Shown piece after piece: positions 25,346 to 34,818 of a stretch of 64,000 nucleotides of DNA. Numbering within the stretch: position 1 is the first letter of the stretch; each line of letters opens with the position of its first letter. A model generated the notes under the pieces. That model saw only the letters and a list, made by a program, of their open reading frames with translations. It had not been told where the DNA came from and ran no database searches. Position numbers and translations under genes: made by a program. This DNA comes from Geobacter sp. UBA6151. Lineage in GTDB: Bacteria > Desulfobacterota > Desulfuromonadia > Geobacterales > Pseudopelobacteraceae. The DNA lies in NCBI GenBank assembly GCA_002423105.1, contig DIUT01000043.1, forward strand, positions 64,252 through 128,251, read 5' to 3'.

Positions 25346-28300
25346 TCAGAACCAGAATCCGGTTTCTGAGACAACGGGCAGGATTCCTACAAGGGACAGC
25401 GGCATGCTGCCAATGGCGCCCGGATCGACGATGATGCCGTTGGCCAGGCCGTCGGCGTCGAATTCGCCACCATCGGTAATGGCAAAGTCTATCCGCGTCT
25501 TGGTGCCCACCGTTTCAATAGCGGTGGCCAGGTTTGTCCAGACCCCCGCCGCATTCTGTTTCCAGTATCCGTTGAACGTCACACTGCCGTCCACGAACAG
25601 GCTGAATGTTTCGGTCATACCGATAGTGGGGGTATTGGCCGTAAAGGCGATCAATCCCAACGGCATCTCCATGGTGTCCGGCAGATTACCCGGTGCATCC
25701 AACTGCTGTACCGAGGTGAGTTGCGTCGGTCCGTCGTCGCCGCTGTTCGGAACCCCTGCTGTGGCGTCGGCAACCAGGGTGATGTAGATCGGAGCCGCAC
25801 CGCCGGGATTGCTGACAGCCGTATTGGTGTTCAAAAACGGTACGGAGGTGACATTTGTCTGCTGGTTGTCCGGAACACCGTCGCCGTTGCCGTCACCGAC
25901 AACTGCTGTACCGCCGTCCGATGGTGGCAGCGACGGTACCTGGTTTTCCGTGTCAGCAGGAATGCCGTCGTTATCATCGTCAGCCGGTGGATCGACCGGT
26001 GGATCGACCGGCGGTGTTACTGGAGGATCGACAGGAGGGTCAACCGGAGGAGGGGGGGAGACGTAACGAATGTCGGTGCCGTCCAGCTGGAAGTTGGCAG
26101 TTGTATAGGTTCCTGTGAGATGGAGTTCGATTTCCGCTACATCATTGGTGGCGTCGCTGTCGATATAAAGCGTGGTTGTGCCGCCTGATACGGAAATCTG
26201 TACCGAATTTGCCGCAACGGCTGTGCCATCGCCCACGGTAACCGTGCCGCCGGTGGAGGCACGGCCTGTTACCCGAATCAGGTCGCCTGTGCCGAAGTCG
26301 GTTATGGTATCTGTGCCAAAATCGGTGATATCGTATATTACGAGGTCACCTTCAGAATTTGTCTCTTGTGCTTTGTACAGGAAAACATCCTCGCCGTCTC
26401 CACCTGTAAGCGTGTCAACGCCGAGACCTCCAGCAAGGATATCGTCTCCGCTGCCTGTGGTTATGGTGTCGTTGCCTTCGCCGCCATATACTGCCGAATC
26501 AACAGAGCCTGTGTCGGTGAACGAGTCGTCGCCATTGTACAGATAGTATTTCAGACTGCCGCTTGCGGGGGCTACGGTACTTGCAAGTGTAATCGTTATA
26601 TCATTGTCTGAAGGCGTTTCTGTGGCAGGGTCTGTTATGTGATAACTGTCCTGAACCGCAACCCCTGTTCCGCTGAAATTGTTGTTTCCGACAGTAAGGA
26701 CGTAGGCAACGTCTGACTCGTTGAATATGCCCTGATCAGCATCGGCGAAGCTGTTGCCGGAGATATTGATTTCTGTTCCGCTGTCAAGCGGATACATTAT
26801 GTTAATCCCTGTAAACGTTCCTGCTCCGGCCAATGCTCCGGTGAAGGTGTTGCCGGTGATGGTTGTATCATCTGCATAAACAAGGAGTATGCCGCTTGCT
26901 CCGTATGCGTCGTTTACAAAACCGAAATTTTGTATGGTGTTGTTGGTGAGGGTGGCGGTAGTACCTGTGCGCAGACCACCTGAACCGATCTGCATACCGT
27001 TCTGACCACTTATTCCGTCCACTCCTGAACCGGTGATGGTGGTAGTGTCCACCGTAATGTCAAGCATCGGCCCCCAGCCTACGATAGCGGTTTTCTGGAA
27101 GTTGGATATATCAGAGTTCTGGATGGTGACAGATACTTTGTTCGTGAGGGAAGAATCTGCCTCTGCCAGTATGGGGAAGTTTTCGCCCCAGCCCCATTCA
27201 CCGCTATCCGTACTGCGGAAGTTGGTTAGGGTTACATTGTCAATAACGGCATTGGAATTAACGATGCCTATGCCAAGCAGATCCTTATTGTTTGCGAATC
27301 CGTCTGCAAGTCCCTGATCCCGCCCGTTTATCGTAATGTTTTTGATGGTAACCGTACCCTGGTCAGGGTCCGGTGTGTGAACATTGATGACGGGCATACG
27401 CCAGCGTCCGTTGTTGGTAAGCATCTCCGGTGCAACGCCGACAAGGTCGGCAGAATCGGGCGATTCGATGGTTACGTTGCCGTTTGCACCGTTTAGTGCA
27501 TTGATTGTAACCGCCTTACTTATATCGAACTGGCCCCTGTATACTCCATCATGAAGCAGGATGGTGTCGCCGTCTTTGGCGATGGCAAGAGCTTCATAGA
27601 GGTTTAAACCATCCGCTGTGTCGCCGTCGGTATCATAATCCGTCTGGGTAACGTGGATGACATTGCTGGTCACGGTAATGTCGGCATTCGTTGTGCTTGA
27701 ACCGTCGTTGAGCGCCATGCGGATGGTGGCATCACCGTAAGGAGTGTCGTTACTGTAGCCCACATGGCGTACCACATCCTGCACCAGAGCGCTCGTGGTG
27801 TCGGCGTCGAAAGCGATGTCCAACTTGCCGGTGGCGCTGGTGTAGTTCCAGGTGGCAAACTGGGTGCTTCCGGCAGTGGCGACCAGCGTACCGCTGGAAT
27901 CCGCGCCCTTGGCAATGGTTCCGGTGGCGCTGAACGAACCGCCGCCGGTGAAGCTGAACACGTCGTTGACGCTGCCGTCAGACACGCCGCCGGTAACGCG
28001 CTGTACGGTCAGGCTGCCGGTGTCCCAGTTGGCGCTGTCGTTCTCGCTGTCACCGACGGTTGCAGTGGCGGCAGCCAGACCGGCTGCGGCATTGGCCAGC
28101 GTCACGCTGTTGCCGGTGCCTGCGCCGCCGCCGTTGAGATCGATGGTGGGCGAGTTGTTGGCGACCGCATTGACGGTCAAGGCTTCCTGATAACTGTTGC
28201 CGGCGGCGTCGGTGGTCTGGACGCGCACGCTGTAGCTGTTGCCGGCGGTGAGTGTGCCAGCATCGGTGACGCGCAGGTTGCCGCCGCTGATGTTGAAACT

Positions 28301-31225
28301 TGCATTGTTGGTGTCGCCTGCGCCCGCGACCAGGCTGTAGGTGAAGGTGTCGCCGCTGCTGCCGTCGGTGCTGGAGAGCGCGCCAACCACGGCGTTAACG
28401 CCGGCTATGACGGAAACACTGCTGTTGCCCAGCGCGATGTCGGTGGGGCTGTGGGCGTTGATGACGTCGCCTGCTTGGGCAATCGCCGTGGTATAGGCGG
28501 CGTTGCTGTTACCCGCCGGATCAGTGAGTACGATGCTGATTGGGATGTCGTTGTCGGCCGCCACGTCGGCGCCGCCTTCGGTGACGGTGAATTGGGCGGT
28601 GTAGGTGGTGCTGTTGGTGCGGACAAGATTGCTTAAGCTAAAGCCGTCTATCGTGCTGCTGCCCAGCGTATAGGTTGTGCCGCCGTCGTCGGCAACAGTG
28701 ATGGTTGCCGTCACCGTGTCGCCGACTTTCATGGTGGTGTTGGGGATAGATATAGTGGTGATGCTCGGAGCGACCTGGTCGAGCACGTAGGACTGACTCT
28801 TCACTGTGCCGTCGTTGCCTGCGCTGTCGGTGACCTTGAGCTTGAGGGTGTTGCTGGCGGCAAGTGTGACGCCGTCCCAGATCAGGGTGGTGCCGCTGAC
28901 CTTGGCGGTGATGTCGCTCCAGGTGCTGCCGTTGTCCAGCGAGCCGTAGACGATGTCGCCGTCGCCGAGACCCGCGCTCAGGGTGGCGCCAATGGTTTGC
29001 GCAACGGTGTTGGTAATGAAGTCCGTTGAACTCGTGCCGGTGTCGGCGGAGAAGCTCAAGGCGCTGAAGGTGATCGCGGGTGCAATCTGGTCGAGCACGT
29101 AGGCCTGGCTCAGCGCCGTACCGCTATTGCCCGCCGCGTCGGTCACGCGCACCTGCAAGGTGTTGTTGCCGGACAGCGTCTGTCCCGCCAGCGACCAGGT
29201 GTTCTGGCCGATGGTGTTGGTCGCAGTCGCCCAGGTGCTGCCGTTGTCCAGCGAGACTTCGACGATTTCGCCCGTCACAGTCACCGCGCTCAACGTGCCG
29301 CTGATGGTCTGTGCCGCAGTGCTGGTGACGAAGTCGGTGCTGCTGGTGCCGGTGTCGGCGGAGAAAGACACGGTCGAGACGGTGGTGGTTGGCGCTGTCG
29401 TGTCAATGGTGATGGACAACCCGCTGGATGCCGCCGAGACGTTCCCCGCCGCGTCGGTGGCCTTGGCGGTCAGCGTATGTGCGCCCGCGCCAAGTGCGGA
29501 ACTGGTGATCGACCAGTTGCCGGAACCATCCGTCGTGGCGCTGCCGAGTGAGGTGGTGCCGTCGGTGTCGTACAGCGTCACCGTGCTGCCTACTTCTGCA
29601 GTACCGGTAAAGGTGGGCGTGGTGTCGTTGGTGATGTTGTCGGTGCTGGAACTGCCGCTGTCGGTGCCGACGGTCATGTCCGGCGTGCTCGGCGCGCCGG
29701 GCGCCGTGGTGTCTATCACGATGGCCTTGTTGGCCCCCAGCGAGTTGACCGTGCCGGGGGCGGCCAGTGTCAGTATGGCCGCCGCGCCACCGGTGGTGGC
29801 GTTGATGGTGCCGCCGTTCAGCGCCAGCGCTCCGGTGCCGGTGTAGTCGAGGTCTGCCGCGGTGTCGCCGGCCTGGACCGTGTAGGTAAAGCTCAAGGTG
29901 CTGCCACCGCTGCCGCTGCTGTAGTTGGCAATGCGGTCGGTGCTGCCGGTTTCCAATGTGAGCTGCGGTGTGCCGGTAACGGTGACTGTCTCGCTAAACT
30001 GTACAGTTACGATAATGACATCGCCTACGCTATAGCTGCCGTTTTCCGCTGACGAGGTGACACTGGACACCGTGGGGCCACTCGGAACTGCTTGAACGTT
30101 GGCAACGACAATATTATCAAGCGAAAAGGCATAACTTCCGTTCTGTCCACCTGAGGCAAGTGTTACCAAAATAGTATCAATATCTGTAAAGTTAAGAGTA
30201 ACCGTTTGCTTGTTTGTGTTGCTTGAGTTGCCACCAGTATTATTGGGATCGGGAAGTGAGTTGGTCGTCACTGATCCAATCTCCGTAGCTCCTTTGTATC
30301 CCGTTATCTTAAATGCCGTGTAATCTCCGCTCCAGTTAAAAATTTGCAAGCTTGAAATATCAAATGTTTCATTGTTTGAGAATACTACTTTCACCCCGCT
30401 GGTGCCGTTTCCGACAGTGCCGAAATTCAGCTCTGAGCTTCCGTCAGAAGGAAAATCAGCCTCTTCTATGTTGACGCCGCCAGAAGTGGCTGTGCCCATT
30501 AAAGTAAATCCGCCTTGTGTTATGGAAGCAGAATTGATGCTTCCTTCCCATGAAGTATCACCTTGGTTAATGGCGGTATAGCCAGTATCAAAATTAAATG
30601 TGCCACTGTATCCTGCCAATAAATTGCTGTAATTTGAAATAGTCATAGATCCAGCATCAATCAAGCCAGTACTGTTTTCTAAGATCCAATCTCCTCCGAG
30701 ACTGCTGGCACCCGTTGTATTGTTTGACGCAGCTATGTCGGCTCCGGTTGCCTGGGCCAGACGGCCGATAAAATCAACTCCCGATAAACCACTTGCTATG
30801 CTGCAGCCATACAACAGAATATCGCCGTTTTCGGCAAGGCTGTTGCCGATACCAGCCAGTTGGCTGGCATAAGAATTCAGGTTGGTGCTTGTCAAGGTGG
30901 TGCTACCCAGCAACAGGCTGCCACTGCTGCCATGGCTGATGATATGAATGGCATCGTAACCTCTGTGGTCTTGCGCCCATACTGCCATTTGTGTCAAGCC
31001 ATCCTGGCTGTTGTCCAGTAGCACCACTTCAATGCCCGGTTTGATATCTGCGGCAATGGTCTGCCAGTCAGCCACATTGTCCATGATGAAGACGACTTCT
31101 TTCTTGCCATTGTTCTGGGCTGGTTCGGCCATGCGCAAGATCACGGCGGCATTGGAAAGAGTGAATGGGTTACCGGTACCGGCAGCGGCGACGTTGAGGT
31201 CAAGCAGGGGAAGGGTCTTTGCCAT
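25346..31225 (-). CDS. Giant DUF4347/Ig-like/RTX surface protein
   Basis: Protein of 1959 residues from ATG 31225, which has GGAG 8 bp upstream. Domains in order: DUF4347 (about 40-185) with HIISHG and DILLYGCS; a calyx-like beta region; bacterial Ig-like and cadherin-like repeats (about 390-1060, with recurring DAAGN and ITIDTTAP motifs); a right-handed beta-helix (about 1230-1560, starting GDTILLHDGVYRGQFDI); a short RTX calcium-binding block (GGEGNDTITTGSGDDILAGG); a Pro-Val-Asp-Pro-Pro repeat linker; and a C-terminal beta domain. No Sec signal is present. This is the architecture of type I-secreted adhesins. No type I secretion genes are in the window. A LuxR-type regulator lies upstream on the same strand. 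Confidence 0.78.
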   Translation of the reverse strand: MAKTLPLLDLNVAAAGTGNPFTLSNAAVILRMAEPAQNNGKKEVVFIMDNVADWQTIAADIKPGIEVVLLDNSQDGLTQMAVWAQDHRGYDAIHIISHGSSGSLLLGSTTLTSTNLNSYASQLAGIGNSLAENGDILLYGCSIASGLSGVDFIGRLAQATGADIAASNNTTGASSLGGDWILENSTGLIDAGSMTISNYSNLLAGYSGTFNFDTGYTAINQGDTSWEGSINSASITQGGFTLMGTATSGGVNIEEADFPSDGSSELNFGTVGNGTSGVKVVFSNNETFDISSLQIFNWSGDYTAFKITGYKGATEIGSVTTNSLPDPNNTGGNSSNTNKQTVTLNFTDIDTILVTLASGGQNGSYAFSLDNIVVANVQAVPSGPTVSSVTSSAENGSYSVGDVIIVTVQFSETVTVTGTPQLTLETGSTDRIANYSSGSGGSTLSFTYTVQAGDTAADLDYTGTGALALNGGTINATTGGAAAILTLAAPGTVNSLGANKAIVIDTTAPGAPSTPDMTVGTDSGSSSTDNITNDTTPTFTGTAEVGSTVTLYDTDGTTSLGSATTDGSGNWSITSSALGAGAHTLTAKATDAAGNVSAASSGLSITIDTTAPTTTVSTVSFSADTGTSSTDFVTSTAAQTISGTLSAVTVTGEIVEVSLDNGSTWATATNTIGQNTWSLAGQTLSGNNTLQVRVTDAAGNSGTALSQAYVLDQIAPAITFSALSFSADTGTSSTDFITNTVAQTIGATLSAGLGDGDIVYGSLDNGSTWSDITAKVSGTTLIWDGVTLAASNTLKLKVTDSAGNDGTVKSQSYVLDQVAPSITTISIPNTTMKVGDTVTATITVADDGGTTYTLGSSTIDGFSLSNLVRTNSTTYTAQFTVTEGGADVAADNDIPISIVLTDPAGNSNAAYTTAIAQAGDVINAHSPTDIALGNSSVSVIAGVNAVVGALSSTDGSSGDTFTYSLVAGAGDTNNASFNISGGNLRVTDAGTLTAGNSYSVRVQTTDAAGNSYQEALTVNAVANNSPTIDLNGGGAGTGNSVTLANAAAGLAAATATVGDSENDSANWDTGSLTVQRVTGGVSDGSVNDVFSFTGGGSFSATGTIAKGADSSGTLVATAGSTQFATWNYTSATGKLDIAFDADTTSALVQDVVRHVGYSNDTPYGDATIRMALNDGSSTTNADITVTSNVIHVTQTDYDTDGDTADGLNLYEALAIAKDGDTILLHDGVYRGQFDISKAVTINALNGANGNVTIESPDSADLVGVAPEMLTNNGRWRMPVINVHTPDPDQGTVTIKNITINGRDQGLADGFANNKDLLGIGIVNSNAVIDNVTLTNFRSTDSGEWGWGENFPILAEADSSLTNKVSVTIQNSDISNFQKTAIVGWGPMLDITVDTTTITGSGVDGISGQNGMQIGSGGLRTGTTATLTNNTIQNFGFVNDAYGASGILLVYADDTTITGNTFTGALAGAGTFTGINIMYPLDSGTEINISGNSFADADQGIFNESDVAYVLTVGNNNFSGTGVAVQDSYHITDPATETPSDNDITITLASTVAPASGSLKYYLYNGDDSFTDTGSVDSAVYGGEGNDTITTGSGDDILAGGLGVDTLTGGDGEDVFLYKAQETNSEGDLVIYDITDFGTDTITDFGTGDLIRVTGRASTGGTVTVGDGTAVAANSVQISVSGGTTTLYIDSDATNDVAEIELHLTGTYTTANFQLDGTDIRYVSPPPPVDPPVDPPVTPPVDPPVDPPADDDNDGIPADTENQVPSLPPSDGGTAVVGDGNGDGVPDNQQTNVTSVPFLNTNTAVSNPGGAAPIYITLVADATAGVPNSGDDGPTQLTSVQQLDAPGNLPDTMEMPLGLIAFTANTPTIGMTETFSLFVDGSVTFNGYWKQNAAGVWTNLATAIETVGTKTRIDFAITDGGEFDADGLANGIIVDPGAIGSMPLSLVGILPVVSETGFWF
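25985..26060 (-). repeat. Short tandem coding repeat (Val-Asp-Pro-Pro linker)
   Basis: About 75 bp made of imperfect 12-bp units (GGATCGACCGGT-like) that encode the VDPPVDPP linker between the RTX block and the C-terminal domain of the giant protein. Such tracts change length by slippage; here it keeps the frame open. Confidence 0.6.
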
Positions 31226-31464
31226 AAGTCTCACTCCAGTGTTTGAGATATTGCGCCGCCGGAAAGCGCAAGGTTTTCTGCAACTCTCGGCTCAAGAAAG
31301 CACCAAAATCATTGCCGGGGGACGGTCAGCCGCGACACGCACCTGGCTTTGCCTACGCGATACCTAGAGCTATCATATAAGTATCACCCGATATAACTGT
31401 CATGGGCAGCAGGTTGTTCATCCTGTTTGGGTGAATTATGGCGGGAGTTTTGGTTGGAGTTTAC
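31226..31464. other. Intergenic region between LuxR-type gene and giant surface protein
   Basis: 239 bp. On the minus strand a TATGAT hexamer (about 31367-31372) could be a -10 element for the giant gene, but I see no convincing -35. No clear lux-box palindrome is seen. The LuxR-type gene ends at 31465, so either readthrough or a promoter here is possible. Confidence 0.3.
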
Positions 31465-32481
31465 TTAAACGGTGATTAAATTGAGCAGGATCGCCCGGGC
31501 GATTGCTTGGGCACGACTGGTGGCGCCCAATTTTTCTTTGGCGTTGGCAATGTGGTAATGCACGGTGCGTCGCGTTGTCCGCAAGCGGTCCGCGATCTTC
31601 TGATCGCTCAGCCCCTTGCTTGCGAGCAGCAAGCATTCGCGCTCACGCGGCGTCAGACGAGACACGCCGTCTTGTGAGGCTGTCGGCGATGATGCGACAA
31701 GTCGACACAACGTCTCGTAGACAAAGCTGCTAAGCATATACATGCTGGGCAGCACGTGTAATACGTCACGATAGGCGGCATCAGCATCTTGGTTACGGGA
31801 GAAACCAAACCCTGCCAAGAGGGCACCTTCACGGGGCAAGGGGCAGCTGCCGCCTGCGCTGATGCCGTAGGAACGTGCCTCCTCATAAAACGCGGCAGAT
31901 GCGGCAGTGGCGTTGAAAAGCGAATTGCTCCAGGCCAGCGGATGAACGTGGAGGGAACAATGTTGAGTAGCAGGATCGATTAGTTCGAAATGTTCGTTTT
32001 CATAATGCTCTTTCCAGCCCGTCGGATAGCTGCCCACCATGAGAGGTGGCTGGTATGGTGTGCGCTCCGGATCAGGTATGATCGCCATCACGAACCTGTC
32101 AAACCCCATGCTTCGTACGAGCCGGTCGGTAGCATTGTATAACTCAAGCTGGTTCCGCGCGTCGAGTACCCCGAATATTTCGTCCGTGCGCAATCCGGCA
32201 TCGGGCAGGCCCCCCAACCGACCCCCTGTGCGTAAGCCTTCCCTGGTCTGACGTGCGTCACGGATGCTTCTTGCCAGCGCCAGGATGCCGCTCCGGGAGG
32301 CAACCTCCATCTTGCGCAAGGCAGCTATACGATGGGTTTTGACCGTGTCTATGCTCAAACCCAGGCGCGCGGCGATCTCCCCATTGGTCAAGCCTTCGGC
32401 AATCAGCATGAAAACGGTCTGCTGCCGGGGTGACAGCGTGGCAAAACGCGTCAATATGTCGTAAGGAACAATGCCTGTCAT
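31465..32481 (-). CDS. LuxR-family regulator with HTH domains at both ends and an autoinducer-binding domain
   Basis: Protein of 338 residues. Residues 12-72 are a LuxR-type HTH (LSPRQQTVFMLIAEGLTNGEIAARLG ... VKTHRIAALRKM in two parts). Residues about 100-255 match the AHL-binding domain: the spacing W-x3-Y-x8-D-P in GWKEHYENEHFELIDP, followed by HPLAW and ISAGG, reproduces the six conserved residues of TraR/LuxR. Residues 270-335 are a second LuxR HTH (LTPRERECLLLASKGLSDQ, TVHYHIANAKEKLG). A normal LuxR has only the C-terminal HTH. No luxI synthase is in the window, so this is a LuxR solo. It lies upstream of the giant surface protein on the same strand. Confidence 0.85.
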   Translation of the reverse strand: MTGIVPYDILTRFATLSPRQQTVFMLIAEGLTNGEIAARLGLSIDTVKTHRIAALRKMEVASRSGILALARSIRDARQTREGLRTGGRLGGLPDAGLRTDEIFGVLDARNQLELYNATDRLVRSMGFDRFVMAIIPDPERTPYQPPLMVGSYPTGWKEHYENEHFELIDPATQHCSLHVHPLAWSNSLFNATAASAAFYEEARSYGISAGGSCPLPREGALLAGFGFSRNQDADAAYRDVLHVLPSMYMLSSFVYETLCRLVASSPTASQDGVSRLTPRERECLLLASKGLSDQKIADRLRTTRRTVHYHIANAKEKLGATSRAQAIARAILLNLITV

Positions 32482-32611
32482 GGGCAGCCTCTTGGTACCT
32501 CGCTTTGCCCGCTCAGGTCAGTGGGCGAGGGCTTTGAAGTTATGCTTCTCTTTCACGTCGACACCTGTGAACGAAATGATCAGTATCATGTCAAGAACCT
32601 TTCGGCACGTC

Positions 32612-34720
32612 TTAACGTAACTCCCATACCGTCAGTTCAGCAATGGTATGCTGGAACTTGTGCCGGGTTTCTTGAATCACAAATGGCAGATCTCGGGGTT
32701 CTCCCACCAGCCTGAAACGTTCTGACAATACGGCTTTGAGGCCGTCCAGCCCCCAGACCGGCTCACCTGCTTCGCGGTAGCCCCCCAGCCATTCTTCCTT
32801 TTTCGTGTATTCTTCCTGCCAGGTGTAGGGTGAAGTGATAATCAGCAGTCCGCCGGGCTTGAGTCGCTGGTGGATGGTGCTTAAGAAGCGGCGCGGCGAG
32901 TAGAGACGATCAATCAGGTTGGCGGCCAGCACCAGATCGTAACCGCTGAACTTTTCCGGCAGGTTGCAGGCATCGGCCTGATAGAACTGCACCCGCTCCT
33001 TGATCTCATTCAGACCGAAATCGGCCAGCCTTACTTCGTGGAAAGAAGTAATATCCCCTTCTTCGGGGAAGGCGTAGCGCAGATGCCCTTCTTCCTGCAT
33101 GCGGGCTGCCAGACGGAAGAAGCGGGTGGAGAAGTCCAGGCCGGTGACTTGCATGAATCCGCCCTTGGCCAGTTCAAAGCTGGAACGCCCCACGGCGCAG
33201 CCCAGGTCAAGGGCGTGGCCCATGCTGCGTCCGGCCATGGCCTCCAGACAGATGTCGGCGCAGGCCTTCTGGAAGTTGGCCACGCCGAACTGCTCCGGCC
33301 CGTAGTGGGCGTTGCAGTACTGGGCGGCCAGGGCGTCACTTTCATAGGGATCGTCGTGAATTACCACTGGGGCAGTGCTTTCCACGTAGCGGAACCCGGC
33401 ATGCTGGAAGAAGTGCCGCCGGAAGGCGTAGCGCGCATCGCGCGTGGCTTCGTTGCCGGTGGAGATCCAGGAGCCGCCCTTGATCAGGTTGTGGTGGGTG
33501 TCAAAGGTGGGAGTTGAAAAGTCATCGTAGCAGGGATGCACCTCAAAGCCGTGGAACGGATAGATGGGGGTCTCGGTCCACTGCCAGACGTTGCCGGTCA
33601 CGTCAAAGAAATCGCCGGTTTTGAAACGGTCAACCGGGCAGGATGAGGCCCAGTATTCCAGGTTGATGTTGCCCGGAGCCTGCTGCCAGTAAGGCTGGTC
33701 CGGCAGGTTGCAACTGTCGTGCAGCCGGTGCCATTCGTCCTCGGTGGGCAGCCGCAGCGGACTGCCACTTTGAGCCGCTTGCCAGGTGCAAAAAGCTTTG
33801 GCTTCCAGGTAATTGACCTCCACTGGCCAGTTCCAGGGCAGGGCGATCTCGCTGGCCATGGTGCGCAACCGCCAGCCGTCCGTGCTCTTTATCCAGAACA
33901 GGGGATGCTCCACCTGCCTGAACTCACGCCAGTTCCAGCCCTCCTCGCTCCACCACTGGCGGTCGCAATAGCAACCGGCCTCCACAAAGGCCAGAAACTC
34001 GCCATTGGACACCAGGTGGCGGGCCGCCTTGAAGGGGGCCACCTCGGCTTCATGAGCGCCATACTCGTTGTCCCAGCCATAGAGCGGGTGCTCTTTGGTC
34101 TTGCCCAGCCGCACCCTGCCACCCGTCACTTCCAGCAACTGATTGACCGGCGCTTCCCCGGCTTCAGGGCAGATATCCCAGAAGGGGAGCTGCTGCACCT
34201 GATCAATGGGCAGCTGGCGGATCAGCACCGATGACGTTTCCAGATGAATCCGCTCATGCTCGATGCCCATCATGATCACCCACCAGGGGGAATCCCAACT
34301 GATCGGCAGGGTCAAGGGCAGGGTGCGGATCAGCCGGTCCAGCAGATCGCGCACCGTGTCCCGGTAGGCTTTGACCGCTTGCGGCGTTGGCCAGTCGTAG
34401 TGGGCCTCGTTCAGGTCATCCCAGGACATCTCATCCACCCCCACGGCAAACATGGACTCGTAGGCCGGGTTGATCCGCTGGTCAATGACCTTGGCGATGA
34501 TCAGCTTGTTGATGAAGAAAGTGGCGGTATGTCCGTAATAGAAGATCAGCGGATGCCGCAGCCGGTCGGCCCGCAGATAGAAGGTTGCATCGTGGCGCAG
34601 CGTTTCGTAAAGTTTTTCATCGATGCTGAAGGTGGCATGGAAGTAGTCCAGCAGTTCCCGGCGTTTGGCTTCCGGGTCGCCACTGTTCAGGATGGTGGTG
34701 CGGGTCTGTTTCAGGCTCAT
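32612..34720 (-). CDS. ovoA: OvoA-type 5-histidylcysteine sulfoxide synthase / methyltransferase
   Basis: Protein of 702 residues. ATG 34720 is chosen because AGGAGG lies 8 bp upstream; a longer frame continues upstream. The N-terminal DinB-like domain carries the iron ligands in FYYGHTATFF and EHERIHLET (HxxxHxE). The middle is a formylglycine-generating-enzyme (sulfatase-modifying) fold: PTEDEWHRLHD, GNVWQWTETP, IKGGSWISTG. The C-terminal 240 residues are a SAM methyltransferase with ALDLGCAVGRSSFELA. This three-part fusion is OvoA, which joins cysteine and histidine oxygen-dependently on the way to ovothiol A and methylates the ring, as opposed to EgtB, which lacks the methyltransferase. 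It is divergent from the histidine kinase gene. Confidence 0.9.
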   Translation of the reverse strand: MSLKQTRTTILNSGDPEAKRRELLDYFHATFSIDEKLYETLRHDATFYLRADRLRHPLIFYYGHTATFFINKLIIAKVIDQRINPAYESMFAVGVDEMSWDDLNEAHYDWPTPQAVKAYRDTVRDLLDRLIRTLPLTLPISWDSPWWVIMMGIEHERIHLETSSVLIRQLPIDQVQQLPFWDICPEAGEAPVNQLLEVTGGRVRLGKTKEHPLYGWDNEYGAHEAEVAPFKAARHLVSNGEFLAFVEAGCYCDRQWWSEEGWNWREFRQVEHPLFWIKSTDGWRLRTMASEIALPWNWPVEVNYLEAKAFCTWQAAQSGSPLRLPTEDEWHRLHDSCNLPDQPYWQQAPGNINLEYWASSCPVDRFKTGDFFDVTGNVWQWTETPIYPFHGFEVHPCYDDFSTPTFDTHHNLIKGGSWISTGNEATRDARYAFRRHFFQHAGFRYVESTAPVVIHDDPYESDALAAQYCNAHYGPEQFGVANFQKACADICLEAMAGRSMGHALDLGCAVGRSSFELAKGGFMQVTGLDFSTRFFRLAARMQEEGHLRYAFPEEGDITSFHEVRLADFGLNEIKERVQFYQADACNLPEKFSGYDLVLAANLIDRLYSPRRFLSTIHQRLKPGGLLIITSPYTWQEEYTKKEEWLGGYREAGEPVWGLDGLKAVLSERFRLVGEPRDLPFVIQETRHKFQHTIAELTVWELR

Positions 34721-34818
34721 TGGCGCGCCTCCTGGTTTGCAAGATTTGTGGATGTAGTCTTGCTTTCTTTGAGGTATGTTGTGCATCAAAAAAATCCGGA
34801 TTTTCGAGGTCCACACCA

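Noticed and set aside
25985..26060. Direct repeats as a small CRISPR array
   Set aside because: The units are 12 bp, have no spacers and encode a Pro-rich linker in an open frame.
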